From Anaerolineae bacterium (GTDB taxonomy: Bacteria > Chloroflexota > Anaerolineae > Aggregatilineales > Phototrophicaceae), in assembly GCA_022843745.1 (NCBI GenBank), contig JALHNB010000009.1, forward strand, positions 126,072-190,071: DNA of 64,000 nt, read 5' to 3'. A program made the position numbers and the translations under genes. Below, piece by piece: positions 8,511 to 18,194 of the stretch (within the stretch, counting starts at the first letter, position 1; each line of letters starts with the position of its first letter). A model generated the notes under the pieces. That model ran no database searches. It saw only the letters and a program-made list of their open reading frames with translations, and was not told the origin of the DNA.

Positions 8511-11500
8511 ACGCTTACTTGACCTGGGGCTGATCGCGATTTCGTTTATTTTCGCCCTGCTCCATGCCGGGCCTCTCAACGGGACAAAAATCGCGCTGAT
8601 CCTGACGATTGTCTTTCAGGTTTATCTGCCAGGATATTTATTAGCACGAGCGCTGGGGAAACTGCGCGGCGCACATCCAATTTCGCGCTTGGCATGGATA
8701 TTGGTCGCCGGGTTAAGCCTGACTATCTGCCTGGGTGGAGTCGCGCGTTATTTGCAGGTATCCATGCTGGCCTACACGTTGATTCTGCATGGTGTGATGC
8801 TGGCGTTGGCGCTGATTCAACCCAAACAAGAAACCATTAGCGAGTCATGGCAATTTTCGCGCCAAAATGTTCCTCTCTATTTCCTGTTGGCACTCTGCTG
8901 TCTGATCGTGCTGGGAGTCAGCATCGAACGTGGCAATTTTCGCTTTAACGGCTACGAAGACCAGACGGTGTTTATCGCGGCGGCGGATTGGCTGGCGCAC
9001 GATCCCGACGACCCTGCGCTCTATGAACGGCGCATTGGTGTGCCACCGGAGCGCCTGGATCGCCGTTGGGAAACAGATGGCTGGACATATACCCACGCCG
9101 CCTGGGTCTGGGTAAGCGGCGTGTCGGCATCTGATTTAATCTGGTACGATTTGACACCTCTGTTTGTCTGGGCTGTACCGCTGGCAGTGTTTGCGCTGGC
9201 CTATGAACTCACACGGCGCGAACAGGCAGCGGCTTTTTGCGCGGCGGCGCTTACACTCGCCGGATTGATGACGCTCGATAGTCTGGTATATCGCACTACC
9301 ACGCTGGCTTTCGGGCAGTTCGCGCTGTTCCAACTCAGCACCCTGCGAACCGCCTCCACAGCCTTGCTGCTGCCGATGGCGTTCATGGCGGCGCTGGCTT
9401 ATCTGCGCCACCCCCGAAAACGCGATCTGATTCTGATATTTCTGGTAGGGCTGGCGATTGCGAGCATGCACCCACGCCAGATCATGATTTTCCAGATCAG
9501 CATCGGCGCGACCACGATAGTTTGGTGGCTGGCACAGCGCACCCGGCAGCGTTTCTGGACGGGCCTCTGGCTAATTTTGATTCTCGTCAGCCTGTTATTC
9601 CTGCCCCTCATCCAGCGCATTAATCGACCCTCGTTTGACCAGATTAACGAGCAGTTCGAATCAGCCGTTTCTACGAACGAGACAGCGACAGGCAGAGGCG
9701 TAGACGAACTCTGGATGCTCAATTTACCCGGCGGCATCCGAACCTACATCCTCCAGCCGAGCGTTATTTTTTATCACCCGATTATCCTGCTAGCGGCTAT
9801 TTGCGGCTTATTGGCGGGGTTCGGCTGGCGCAAAAGTCTGGACGCGCAATATGTTTTCGCGTCCACGCTGGCAGCACTTCTCATACTTTTTGTGCCGGGG
9901 TTGACAGCTTTAGTCGTCAAAATTATTACGGTGTCCTTCATCTCAACGCTGGTCTTTATCCTGCCAGTCGCGCTCAGTTTGGGATTGGCGCTGGATTTTG
10001 TCGTGAACAGGCTCAAGCGTTTCCCTTATAAGCAAACACTTGTGGCGGTCTTGCTGGCAGCGGTGATGCTTGTGCTTCTGTTCGAGTCGATCCCCATCCC
10101 CGCCAGCGCCCGCGACCAGATTCGCGCCTCGAATCTCGCCCAGGCCGTCCGTGACATTCGCCCATTTGACGAAGAACTGCTCACGACACTGGCAACGATT
10201 CTGCCGCAGGATCGCCGCAGCATCATCGCAACGCCGAATCATGTCGCCAATTACATCATCGAATCAATCCCGCGCACCTTCATCACCAGCGGGCGGGCAA
10301 GCTCCAATCTAGCTTATCAGGGCAACGAGCGCTTTTTTGGTGGCACTAACCGTAGAGGTATTCGTGCGCCCTGGCTGGATACTGTCGATCTCGAATTTTT
10401 GCGGCAATACGGTGTCACCCATCTCGTGATGCAAGCCAACGACACTCGTTTGCCACAGTTGATATTTCAACCTGAACGATTCACCTATCTGGCATCCTCT
10501 GCCGGATTTGTCATATTTTCAGTCAATTCTGACCTCAAAGCCTCCGAAAACGACAACATTTTCGCGCAAATGAATGATGTCTATGCGAAAATCGAATCGC
10601 CACGATGGGATGTTTCGGGCTTTGAACTGGCACGTCCAGCAGACCCTCTGCTCTGGGAAAATCTCGCCACAATGTGGGAAAAACAAGATGACGATCTCGC
10701 CCGCTACGGTTTAGCGATCACCTCTACGCTGATGGGCGCTGATGAACGAGCGCTGCCAATCTGGGAGCAGCTTCATGACGATCATCCAGATTTATTCCTG
10801 TTCACAAACGCGCTAACACACACCCAATTCGCCCTTGCTCCTTCAGCCAACGCGATCCAACCCCTGCTCGATGCACTGGAAAATGATGATGCTGCGATCC
10901 GCGTTCTGGCAGCGCGTGAGCTTTTGAGCGAGACATTTTTCTATCTGCTGACCGATGAGCAGATCGAGCAAGCTGTCACCCTTCACGATTCCGATTCAAT
11001 CGTGTGGGATCAACTAGCGACTTTTGACCAGCCCGCGCAGGTACGGGAGCGAATCGTGCTGCTCTTAAGCGCTGGGTTGTCGGATACTGCGGCTGATTGG
11101 GTCAATGATCTGGATGAAATCGAACGCAGCCCACAGGATTTCGTTATTCAGGCATCTGTCGCGCTGGCAAATGGCGATGTCGATCAGGCATTAGCGATCC
11201 TCGCGCCGACCACCGACGACGATTGGGTTGCCGCAAATCGCCAATATCACCCGGATCGCTGGAGCAATAACACCGCCGCGCAAATGTACTTCTTACTCTT
11301 AGCCGAACGAGCCGCCCGTGATCAACGGATGAACGACGCGGAAGCAGAATATCAGCGGGCAATAGAAGCAGGCGCAGAACGGGCAGGTGAAATACTTCGG
11401 TTGATGTCCAATCGAGAACATGCAGCATTCTATAATCTGCCTGTTCCTGCTTCGCCAATGGTCATAGCCGATTATCAAGCATTATATGTTATGCAGCCGG

Positions 11501-12231
11501 AAATTTATCTGGATGATGAAGCCAACAGGCTGAACGTCACTGCCATATTCGGCAATCCACAGGGTGGCACTTATCCGGTGAAAATCTGGCGGGTTCAAGT
11601 TACCAGCCCCGATGCCAGCATTCAATATGCTTCTCTGGATGCTCCTGCTGAGTTCATAGATGGTCTGCCGACACAAGCATTTATCCAACTCGATTTGCCA
11701 CCAGATTTGCCGGAACTGACTCCAGCGCGGGTGTTTATCGAGCCGATTTACAGCAACACCGTGACCTTTGGGGCAATCTCACAGGATATTGTCCTGAATC
11801 GACCTGAAAGCGCGACCATTCCGCCGGATGCCGAAACTGCAAACGCAACTTTTGGAGATCACATTCTGCTCAAGAATTTTCAGGTCGCACGAGACGAAAA
11901 CACACTCGATCTGACATTGTATTGGGAAGCGACCACGCCACCCGCCGAAAATTATCAGATTTTTGTCCATGTCATCGGGTCCGACGGTAATGTCGTCGCG
12001 CAAAGCGATTCCGCACCATACGATGGGCGCTACCCGACCAGTCAGTGGAATCCATTCGCGATCATTGCAGACCATCGCGTGATTCAATTCGAACAGCCGT
12101 TGGCAGATGGGGATTACACAGTATGGGTAGGCCTGTATCGTTTACCGGAGATTCAACGTCTGCCGATTCAAGCCGAAAACGCGCGTATCGAAAATGACAG
12201 CCTGCTCATCGACCAGTTTACGATTCTCTAG
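8482..12231 (+). CDS. Giant membrane protein: glycosyltransferase-like membrane part plus repeat and beta-sandwich domains
   Basis: 1249 residues. Residues 1 to about 560 hold some twelve membrane segments, with an acidic loop FNGYEDQTVFIAAADWLA resembling the GT39 catalytic loop. Residues ~570-680 are soluble (IIATPNHVANYI). Residues ~690-1000 are helical and repeat-like (AEAEYQRAIEAGAERAGE resembles a TPR helix). The C-terminal ~230 residues form a beta-rich domain (LTLYWEATTPPAENYQIFVHVIG, then DGDYTVWVGLYRLP) shared in shorter form with the other large glycosyltransferases here. It overlaps the upstream gene by 29 bases and ends seven bases from a convergent gene. Catalytic activity is inferred only from fold resemblance; it could be a partner of the preceding protein. 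Confidence 0.68.
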   Translation: MKLFSLLKNKRLLDLGLIAISFIFALLHAGPLNGTKIALILTIVFQVYLPGYLLARALGKLRGAHPISRLAWILVAGLSLTICLGGVARYLQVSMLAYTLILHGVMLALALIQPKQETISESWQFSRQNVPLYFLLALCCLIVLGVSIERGNFRFNGYEDQTVFIAAADWLAHDPDDPALYERRIGVPPERLDRRWETDGWTYTHAAWVWVSGVSASDLIWYDLTPLFVWAVPLAVFALAYELTRREQAAAFCAAALTLAGLMTLDSLVYRTTTLAFGQFALFQLSTLRTASTALLLPMAFMAALAYLRHPRKRDLILIFLVGLAIASMHPRQIMIFQISIGATTIVWWLAQRTRQRFWTGLWLILILVSLLFLPLIQRINRPSFDQINEQFESAVSTNETATGRGVDELWMLNLPGGIRTYILQPSVIFYHPIILLAAICGLLAGFGWRKSLDAQYVFASTLAALLILFVPGLTALVVKIITVSFISTLVFILPVALSLGLALDFVVNRLKRFPYKQTLVAVLLAAVMLVLLFESIPIPASARDQIRASNLAQAVRDIRPFDEELLTTLATILPQDRRSIIATPNHVANYIIESIPRTFITSGRASSNLAYQGNERFFGGTNRRGIRAPWLDTVDLEFLRQYGVTHLVMQANDTRLPQLIFQPERFTYLASSAGFVIFSVNSDLKASENDNIFAQMNDVYAKIESPRWDVSGFELARPADPLLWENLATMWEKQDDDLARYGLAITSTLMGADERALPIWEQLHDDHPDLFLFTNALTHTQFALAPSANAIQPLLDALENDDAAIRVLAARELLSETFFYLLTDEQIEQAVTLHDSDSIVWDQLATFDQPAQVRERIVLLLSAGLSDTAADWVNDLDEIERSPQDFVIQASVALANGDVDQALAILAPTTDDDWVAANRQYHPDRWSNNTAAQMYFLLLAERAARDQRMNDAEAEYQRAIEAGAERAGEILRLMSNREHAAFYNLPVPASPMVIADYQALYVMQPEIYLDDEANRLNVTAIFGNPQGGTYPVKIWRVQVTSPDASIQYASLDAPAEFIDGLPTQAFIQLDLPPDLPELTPARVFIEPIYSNTVTFGAISQDIVLNRPESATIPPDAETANATFGDHILLKNFQVARDENTLDLTLYWEATTPPAENYQIFVHVIGSDGNVVAQSDSAPYDGRYPTSQWNPFAIIADHRVIQFEQPLADGDYTVWVGLYRLPEIQRLPIQAENARIENDSLLIDQFTIL

Positions 12232-12238
12232 CGACAGT

Positions 12239-14104
12239 TTACCGCACAGGCCCCAGGCCGATTTGCGTGTCGGTTGAGCCATCCGGCAGCGTGATCGTGA
12301 CTCTTTGCTCAGGATGATCGACATCGCCAAATGCAGACAGGCTAATCCACCACTCTCCAGCAGGTGCATCAGCGGGCAGCGGCAGACTTATGCTGTCACT
12401 CACGATGGCGTTGGTTTGCCAGCAGGTTGTCGGGTAACGGGTTTCAAGTGGCTGCCAGACCAGCGTTTCACCCGCAGGCGCACCATCCGGCGAAATCAAA
12501 AGCGCCGAAAACCAATAGGGGGTGGTCATCTGTCGCAGCGGCTGCCAGTTCAAACGGATCGTGATCGCATCCCCGTCCAAATCAGCATCCCAATTTTCAA
12601 GGCGAAAATTTTGATCAAAAGTCACGCCGGATGCGCGGCTGGCTGACACAAAAGTCGGCGGATTTGGCGGTGGAGTCATATCCGGCGCGTCAATCACGGG
12701 CAAAATGCTGGCGAGGACAATCATCAGAATCACCTGTGCACCGCTGACGATCAGCCAATTTGATCGCCGATTTTGCAGAGCATAGGCGGCTGCAATTAAA
12801 ACAAAAGGCGAGAAAAAGAGCCACACCCGCCCGGTTTCGCCACGCGCGGTGCCACTTAAAAGCAGGACGATCATGGTCAGCAGCAGCGACAAGCCTAAAA
12901 TATCGCGCTTGCCTTTGACCACGTTCAGCAGCCACAGCGCGATCAGGGGAACACCTGTAAACAGCGCCCATTCCCAGAAATGCAGCCACAGCCAGGGTAA
13001 ATAAGGCCGATCCAGAGCGAGATGTTCCGACATCGCCACATGGAGCAGATCAAGCGGCGCGAATCCGCTTGCCAGCCCATACACGAGCCAGGGCAAAATC
13101 AGCCCCAGCCCGAACCACACGCCAATCAACACCAATCTTTGTAGGGGCGCAAGGTGACCAACGGAAATCCCTGTGGGATCGTGCGCCCTGCTCTGCCACA
13201 AATGAAAAACCGCATAAAATCCGAACAGTCCCAGCAGCGGCACGAGCGAAAAATTCGCGAAAGTCAGCAAGCCACATAACAAGCCGGACACGAGAATCCA
13301 GAAAAATCGCCCTTCCAACCCTCGGAGCAAGCACCAGAAGGCAACGAGCGCGACAAAGGGATAAAACGTATTCCAGGTCGGCGCGAACATCACCAGCGCC
13401 GGACCAAGCGGCCACCATGTCACCGCGATCCGGGCAGCTTGCGAATCCGACAGACGGCGCGTGATAAAAAAAAGCGGCCACACTGCCAGTGCGCCCCAAA
13501 CAGGCATCAAAATACCCAACCATGCCGATGCCCATTCAGCGGATGAATAAGCCAGCAAGCTGTAATTGGCACATTGGTAGGGCAAAAGCGTTCGTTGCAA
13601 CGAATCCGCTGCACCAGGAAGCGCACCCAAAACATCATTTGCAGCGTGATAAATCAGCGGCAGACCGGGCGGCGCAAGCGCGACATGAACGCTGCGTCCC
13701 ACAAAACTCTGCATCACCGTCGGCCAATCGAGCCAATTTGACCAGTCGATTGTTGCGGCTGCCAAATGTGGCCCTGTCGTAATGCCAGATACGGTGCGAA
13801 CGAACAATGTGTACAGCACATCATCGTTACGAACAGCAATAACGGCGAGTGGTATCACGACAGCGCCCATTAACGCCCACAGAATCAGCCAATGATTTCG
13901 TTCACGACCCCATAAAAGCCATGCGCCGGAAAGATAGATCGCTGAAATGAGGGCTAACGGCAAAACGCGCAGCAGTGGTGCGAGTTCATACGACCACTGC
14001 CAGCCAAACCCGCCGCGCAAAAACGGAATCCTATCAAAGAGTAGCGCCAGCGCCAGCAGCAGCGATAATCCACCAATAATCGGAAGGGTGCGGCGCATGT
14101 TCAT
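12239..14104 (-). CDS. Polytopic glycosyltransferase-like protein with C-terminal beta domain
   Basis: 621 residues, ten or more membrane segments up to about residue 480, then a beta-sandwich tail (ITIRLNWQPLRQMTTPYWFSALLI, DAPAGEWWISLSAFGD) like its neighbours. The ATG at 14104 overlaps the TGA of the upstream 802-residue gene as ATGA, so translational coupling is expected; a second ATG lies six bases later. The longer reading frame upstream is only overlap with that gene. A stretch of the coding sequence (13141-13189, encoding about RAHDPTGISVGHLAPLQ) is a palindromic repeat inserted in frame. Membership in the GT39/PMT superfamily is likely but the acidic catalytic loop (VRNDDVLYTLF) is less clear than in the others. 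Confidence 0.72.
   Translation of the reverse strand: MNMRRTLPIIGGLSLLLALALLFDRIPFLRGGFGWQWSYELAPLLRVLPLALISAIYLSGAWLLWGRERNHWLILWALMGAVVIPLAVIAVRNDDVLYTLFVRTVSGITTGPHLAAATIDWSNWLDWPTVMQSFVGRSVHVALAPPGLPLIYHAANDVLGALPGAADSLQRTLLPYQCANYSLLAYSSAEWASAWLGILMPVWGALAVWPLFFITRRLSDSQAARIAVTWWPLGPALVMFAPTWNTFYPFVALVAFWCLLRGLEGRFFWILVSGLLCGLLTFANFSLVPLLGLFGFYAVFHLWQSRAHDPTGISVGHLAPLQRLVLIGVWFGLGLILPWLVYGLASGFAPLDLLHVAMSEHLALDRPYLPWLWLHFWEWALFTGVPLIALWLLNVVKGKRDILGLSLLLTMIVLLLSGTARGETGRVWLFFSPFVLIAAAYALQNRRSNWLIVSGAQVILMIVLASILPVIDAPDMTPPPNPPTFVSASRASGVTFDQNFRLENWDADLDGDAITIRLNWQPLRQMTTPYWFSALLISPDGAPAGETLVWQPLETRYPTTCWQTNAIVSDSISLPLPADAPAGEWWISLSAFGDVDHPEQRVTITLPDGSTDTQIGLGPVR
13141..13189. repeat. GTAGGGGCGCA-type repeat inside a coding gene
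   Basis: The stretch begins GTAGGGGCGCA and ends TGCGCCCT, an 8 of 9 bp inverted match, with an inner part also able to pair (GGAAATCCC / GGGAT). It is read in frame by the gene on the opposite strand, adding a hydrophilic loop between membrane segments. Confidence 0.6.
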
Positions 14105-16509
14105 GATGCGCCCTGTATAACAGTTGGAAGAACACCGATGTAATTTTCGACAGTTTCCGCGCCTGTAACAGGCAGATTTTCGATCACGCCCATCTCGTTC
14201 TGATACAGCACCACCCACAGGCGATAATCCCCTGGTAGCAGCTCATCCGGCAGATGCAGCGCCCGGTTATCCCAGACCGGAGCGCCAACCTGCCATGTGC
14301 TGGTATGAGCGAATCCGCCACCAGGTTCGGAGTCCATACCTTGTGCGATTGGCGCACCCGCAGCATCGCGCAAAAACCACGCCACCGTAAAATCCTGCAC
14401 TAACGCTGAATCGGTCTGCCAATAGAGCGAAATGGGCAGAATATCACCCGGCTTATAATCTATCCCCTGTGGCAAGTCATAGCCCACAAGCCGAATCGAT
14501 TCGCCGTAAACCAGATCGGTCAGATAATCAGAGCTTTTGAAAGCATAGGGGTCTGGGGCAGCAATAGTGCTGTATTCAATCAATCGGACATCGGGACCAG
14601 TTTCATATTCGCGAATGGGGTAATAATGCGCCGCCATAAAGCGCTCAACGGGGCGCACCGTCCAGGGCATAAATGGCCCGCTGTTCGCCAGCAACCACAA
14701 ATGTTCCCGCGTCTGCGCCAGAGCTTGAATATGCGGCCCAGTAGAATGATCCAGCAATAAATTCGGGTTGTCCGAACGAATTTCCGGCGGTTGTTCCGGG
14801 CTGGGCTGTTCTCCCGGCTGAAATGGCAGACTCACAATGCGCGGCTCATCCAGCTTGCCGTAATTGAGAAAAAAATCGCGATAGGTCAGATCACCGAGCA
14901 GCAGCACATCACCTGGTTCGCTTTGCGCCTGGATAATCGGCAGCATGTCAAACAGGCGTGTGTTATAGGATTGGTAGAATGCGTCATTGTAAATCGCTCG
15001 CAAACCCAACCCCGTGAAGGCGAAGAAAATGACGATAAGCGAAACGGGCATTAAAATTGTTTGACCCAATTTTTGCGGAGACGAGCGCTTGAAATCGCTT
15101 AACAAACGCCAGAGCGCAAATCCACTCACGCCTGCCAAAGCGATAAACATCAATGCCCATACGGGTACGTTCATCCGCACCCAGGCGAAATCCAGGCCAA
15201 TTTTTGACCACAGACCGGGAATGATAACCCAGCGCAGATAGCGAAGGTCATTCAAACCCTCCCACCAACCGCCAACGCTGCCCGACTCCGGCGGGAGCGC
15301 TTTGTAAAATTCCCCCCACCACAACGAGACACCGCTGAACTGTACCCATAGGCTGTAGGCGCAGATCACGGCAAATCCCGCCATCAGCATTCGAGAGATT
15401 GGCTGGCGCATTACGCGGTCAATGGCTGAGAAAGCGCAGATGAAGGCGAATGGCAGCACGGGCAACAAAAAGCGTGGCGGCCATGATAATCCGCCGAACC
15501 AATCCGGCCCCTGGCGTATCGCATAAACGAATGAAAAAATGAGGATTGCGATCAGTGCCGCTATAAGATGACGATAGCTACGGCGGCGGTGCAGCAGCCA
15601 CACACCGGGAAGCGCAAGCAGAAGTACGGGCGATGTCCCCCAGATACTACCGCCAATGCTCAGAAGATAGCCTTGCAACGCCACCCCAAGATAGGGCTGC
15701 GGCTCTCCCAGCGCCGTGAACAGGCGGTCAAAACGATCCGTAAGGCCTAATATCCTCCCCAAAATCACCATCACAATTCCCACCAGCACGATGATCGCCA
15801 GCAACCGGATGATTTGGCGGGGATTTCGGTTCGAAAATACGTCAGGCAGCGCCAGAATCATCAGCGCCGGGACAGCCAGCACCGCCGCGCCTTTGCTGAG
15901 AATCGCACCGTATAGGGCAAGAATAACAAAAGTGGGGAGCAAAATAGAACGATAATGCAGCGTGCGCCAGCGTTCGATAAAAATGGCAGTCAATAATAGC
16001 ATGAGAAGTGTCAGCGGTTCCTGGAAAAATGTCTTGCTATAAGGCCAGATGGTCGTCCCCAGGCCGAACACCAGCGCACTGACGACTGCTGTTCGCTCCG
16101 CATAACCCAGTACGAGCGCGTAGAAAAAAATCACGCCACCCGCCAACGCACACACCAGCACGTTAAACAGATAAACGGCATGTGCCAGACCGATGCCCGG
16201 TATTTTTTCTGCCAGCGCATAAAGCGGGGATGCCAGCATCACCTGCAATGTCTCGCTGCTGAGAGCCGGAAGCGGGTAAGAACTACCCGCGACAAGGCTT
16301 TGTGCCAGCGGTGGGCGCGTGCCAGCAGAAATATCCAGCACGAAATCGCCATAATGCAAAAAACTGCCGACCCCATCTAACAAAAAAAGCGTGTCGGTGC
16401 TGTCGATACGCGCGCTGTAGGTCAACATATAGATGCTGCTTAAAAAGACGACGATGGCAATAAACAGCTTAAATCGTTGCCAGCTAAAAACGGTTGATTG
16501 ATCGGTCAT
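14101..16509 (-). CDS. Large polytopic glycosyltransferase-like protein with C-terminal beta domain
   Basis: 802 residues. After one N-terminal helix comes the loop YSARIDSTDTLFLLDG, then many membrane segments to about residue 520, a soluble section (GDVLLLGDLTYRDFF, an alpha/beta strand-loop) and a beta-sandwich C-terminus (DILPISLYWQTDSALVQDFTVAWFL, GDYRLWVVLYQ). This is the same architecture as its coupled partner downstream. Such proteins in Chloroflexota are usually annotated as glycosyltransferase family 39 or hypothetical membrane proteins; the donor is presumably polyprenyl-linked sugar. ATG start at 16509; the stop overlaps the next start, so the two make an operon. Confidence 0.72.
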   Translation of the reverse strand: MTDQSTVFSWQRFKLFIAIVVFLSSIYMLTYSARIDSTDTLFLLDGVGSFLHYGDFVLDISAGTRPPLAQSLVAGSSYPLPALSSETLQVMLASPLYALAEKIPGIGLAHAVYLFNVLVCALAGGVIFFYALVLGYAERTAVVSALVFGLGTTIWPYSKTFFQEPLTLLMLLLTAIFIERWRTLHYRSILLPTFVILALYGAILSKGAAVLAVPALMILALPDVFSNRNPRQIIRLLAIIVLVGIVMVILGRILGLTDRFDRLFTALGEPQPYLGVALQGYLLSIGGSIWGTSPVLLLALPGVWLLHRRRSYRHLIAALIAILIFSFVYAIRQGPDWFGGLSWPPRFLLPVLPFAFICAFSAIDRVMRQPISRMLMAGFAVICAYSLWVQFSGVSLWWGEFYKALPPESGSVGGWWEGLNDLRYLRWVIIPGLWSKIGLDFAWVRMNVPVWALMFIALAGVSGFALWRLLSDFKRSSPQKLGQTILMPVSLIVIFFAFTGLGLRAIYNDAFYQSYNTRLFDMLPIIQAQSEPGDVLLLGDLTYRDFFLNYGKLDEPRIVSLPFQPGEQPSPEQPPEIRSDNPNLLLDHSTGPHIQALAQTREHLWLLANSGPFMPWTVRPVERFMAAHYYPIREYETGPDVRLIEYSTIAAPDPYAFKSSDYLTDLVYGESIRLVGYDLPQGIDYKPGDILPISLYWQTDSALVQDFTVAWFLRDAAGAPIAQGMDSEPGGGFAHTSTWQVGAPVWDNRALHLPDELLPGDYRLWVVLYQNEMGVIENLPVTGAETVENYIGVLPTVIQGAS

Positions 16510-16615
16510 CCACTCAATTCTTTACGTTATCGGCAAGGCGGCTTAGTAGCTCGCCTGCATAAACTCAGCAAAGCGTCCTGGCAGGTCGCCCGCATAAACG
16601 TGGATGACTATAGCA

Positions 16616-17161
16616 TTAATCCGGCTTACCGCCACCGATCAACTTATTACGAACGCCCAAAAGACCTTTGATAATCTTCTGACTGGCCGATAAATCTTCC
16701 ATTTGTTCCAGCCCAACCTCATAGGTCGCAGCCCCAGCCATGACTTTGCCGTCACGCACCTGCAAATCGCCCATCGCGATCAGCGTTTCGCCGTAGAGCT
16801 TCTTTTCGCCGATTTCCTGAAAAATGTCAGCCGCCTGTCGGTAACAGTTATAAGCCTGTTCGCGATCTCCAAGCGCTGCATAAACGCCACCCATATTGCC
16901 GAGAACCATCGCTGAACGACGCGCATCACCACGATCCTGGAAACTGCGCAGCGCATTTTGCATCGCATCCAACGCCTGTTGATTTTCGCCCAATGAACGA
17001 TGAACCAGCCCGATATTGGTCTGCATTTCAGCGACCATCATCACATCGCCATCGGCTTCATAGGCTTCCAGCGCCTGTTGGAATACGCGTGCAGCAGCTT
17101 CATAGTCCTTCTGCTGAAACAGCTTGACACCTTCAGCTTGTAGTTGTTGTGCTTGACTCAC
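16616..17161 (-). CDS. Tetratricopeptide repeat protein
   Basis: 181 residues made almost entirely of four TPR units: AEGVKLFQQKDYEAAARVFQQALEAY, TNIGLVHRSLGENQQALDAM, GNMGGVYAALGDREQAYNCYRQAADIF and AMGDLQVRDGKVMAGAATYEVGLEQM, then a short helical tail. No signal peptide or membrane helix, so it is a cytoplasmic adaptor of unknown partner. GTG start with GGGGG about ten bases before. It follows the double-XRE regulator on the same strand with a 25-bp gap, so the two are probably one transcript, and it may modulate that regulator. Confidence 0.85.
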   Translation of the reverse strand: MSQAQQLQAEGVKLFQQKDYEAAARVFQQALEAYEADGDVMMVAEMQTNIGLVHRSLGENQQALDAMQNALRSFQDRGDARRSAMVLGNMGGVYAALGDREQAYNCYRQAADIFQEIGEKKLYGETLIAMGDLQVRDGKVMAGAATYEVGLEQMEDLSASQKIIKGLLGVRNKLIGGGKPD

Positions 17162-17186
17162 GAGAAAATACCCCCGTAACTATTTC

Positions 17187-17936
17187 TTACATCGTAATAT
17201 CGAGCATACTGGTGCCGACCTGTCGCAGGGTATCGGTTGGCATCTGGCTCAGGGTGATGGCGATATGAATAAAGCCGATATTCAGCGGATTGGCAGCAAA
17301 TTTGCGCACTTCTTCAGGCAAATCTGTGAAATGCTTCCATTCTTCTTTAATCATAAGCAGTTGACCGATATGGCTGCTGCTTTCCAGGAAGTAACTCACG
17401 TTCTTCTTGAGGCTGCTTGCCAACACGCTCAGTTCGTGCATCGGCAGCGATAATTCGCCCAGTTCATATTGGTTAATATGTTCCGCTGGTATCGCTGTCG
17501 CCTGACTCAATTCTTCCGCGCTCATATTGATTTCTTCGCGTGCCTGCCGCAGCAGTGCGCCAATCATACGGTCACGCAGCGCCATATATTCGGTCTGCGC
17601 ATCCCTCCGCCCCGCTTCACGTTCACCAACGGTACTCGCGCCCCAAAAATGGCTGACCGGCACATCCAGGTAGTAAGCCAGGATTTCGAGCTGCGGGAGG
17701 CTGGGGACTGCATCGCCCAATTCCCAGGCTTCGGCTTCTTCTGGTGCTACGCGCAGCAGCCGCGCACAGTCCTCAATCGTTCGTGCTGTTTTGAGCCGGG
17801 CATCGCGCAGGAGTACGCCGACCATCTTGGCGCGAATACGATAGGATTCCGCAAAATCCATTGGTTTGGGCTGCGCTGGCTCAGAGCTTTTGTTCGCGCC
17901 TTTTAACCGAGATGAAATATCTTTAAAATCTGACAT
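17187..17936 (-). CDS. Transcriptional regulator with two XRE-type HTH domains
   Basis: 249 residues with two similar helix-turn-helix units in tandem: about residues 35-100 (MVGVLLRDARLKTARTIEDCARLL, AEAWELGDAVPSLPQLEILAYYLDVPVSHFWG) and 118-185 (MIGALLRQAREEINMSAEELSQAT, INQYELGELSLPMHELSVLASSL). Each has the XRE/Cro signature of a recognition helix followed by an E-x-G turn. A tandem arrangement suggests one chain binds a full site or a repeated site. The C-terminal 65 residues are helical. ATG start with GGAGG six bases before; a clear promoter lies at 17960-17988. It is divergent from the histidine kinase. Confidence 0.87.
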   Translation of the reverse strand: MSDFKDISSRLKGANKSSEPAQPKPMDFAESYRIRAKMVGVLLRDARLKTARTIEDCARLLRVAPEEAEAWELGDAVPSLPQLEILAYYLDVPVSHFWGASTVGEREAGRRDAQTEYMALRDRMIGALLRQAREEINMSAEELSQATAIPAEHINQYELGELSLPMHELSVLASSLKKNVSYFLESSSHIGQLLMIKEEWKHFTDLPEEVRKFAANPLNIGFIHIAITLSQMPTDTLRQVGTSMLDITM

Positions 17937-17959
17937 ATAGCCTCCAAGTCCACACCCTC

Positions 17960-17988
17960 ATTATAGAATGATGATGTGCGAAGGGCAA
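17960..17988 (-). promoter_or_regulatory. Promoter of the double-XRE regulator operon
   Basis: Reverse-strand TTGCCC (17983-17988) and consensus TATAAT (17960-17965) with 17-bp spacing, about 24 bases before the start codon. Confidence 0.72.
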
Positions 17989-18018
17989 CTCAAGACTCTT
18001 TTATTCATCTCAATTGTT

Positions 18019-18046
18019 TTGATTTACAATTTATTTGCGCTATAAA
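18019..18046 (+). promoter_or_regulatory. Promoter of the GAF/PAS histidine kinase gene
   Basis: TTGATT (18019-18024) and TATAAA (18041-18046) are spaced by 16 bp. Transcription would start near 18053 and the leader would contain the 20-bp tandem repeat. Confidence 0.55.
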
Positions 18047-18101
18047 TCTCAATTTTTCATACTGGCTCGGCTGTTTCTCACAAACCAAGCACGGGAGTAT
18101 A

Positions 18102-18141
18102 ATAGAAAATAGTAACATCCTATAGAAAATAGTAACATCCT
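18102..18141 (+). repeat. Two tandem copies of a 20-bp unit in the kinase leader
   Basis: The unit ATAGAAAATAGTAACATCCT occurs twice head to tail, identically, between the promoter and the start codon. Twenty base pairs is about two helical turns, so both copies would face the same side of the DNA. Confidence 0.8.
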
Positions 18142-18194
18142 ATTTGATGATGTTAACCCGACCACTGGTGAGCCAGTCAATCAGAAGAAAAAAT

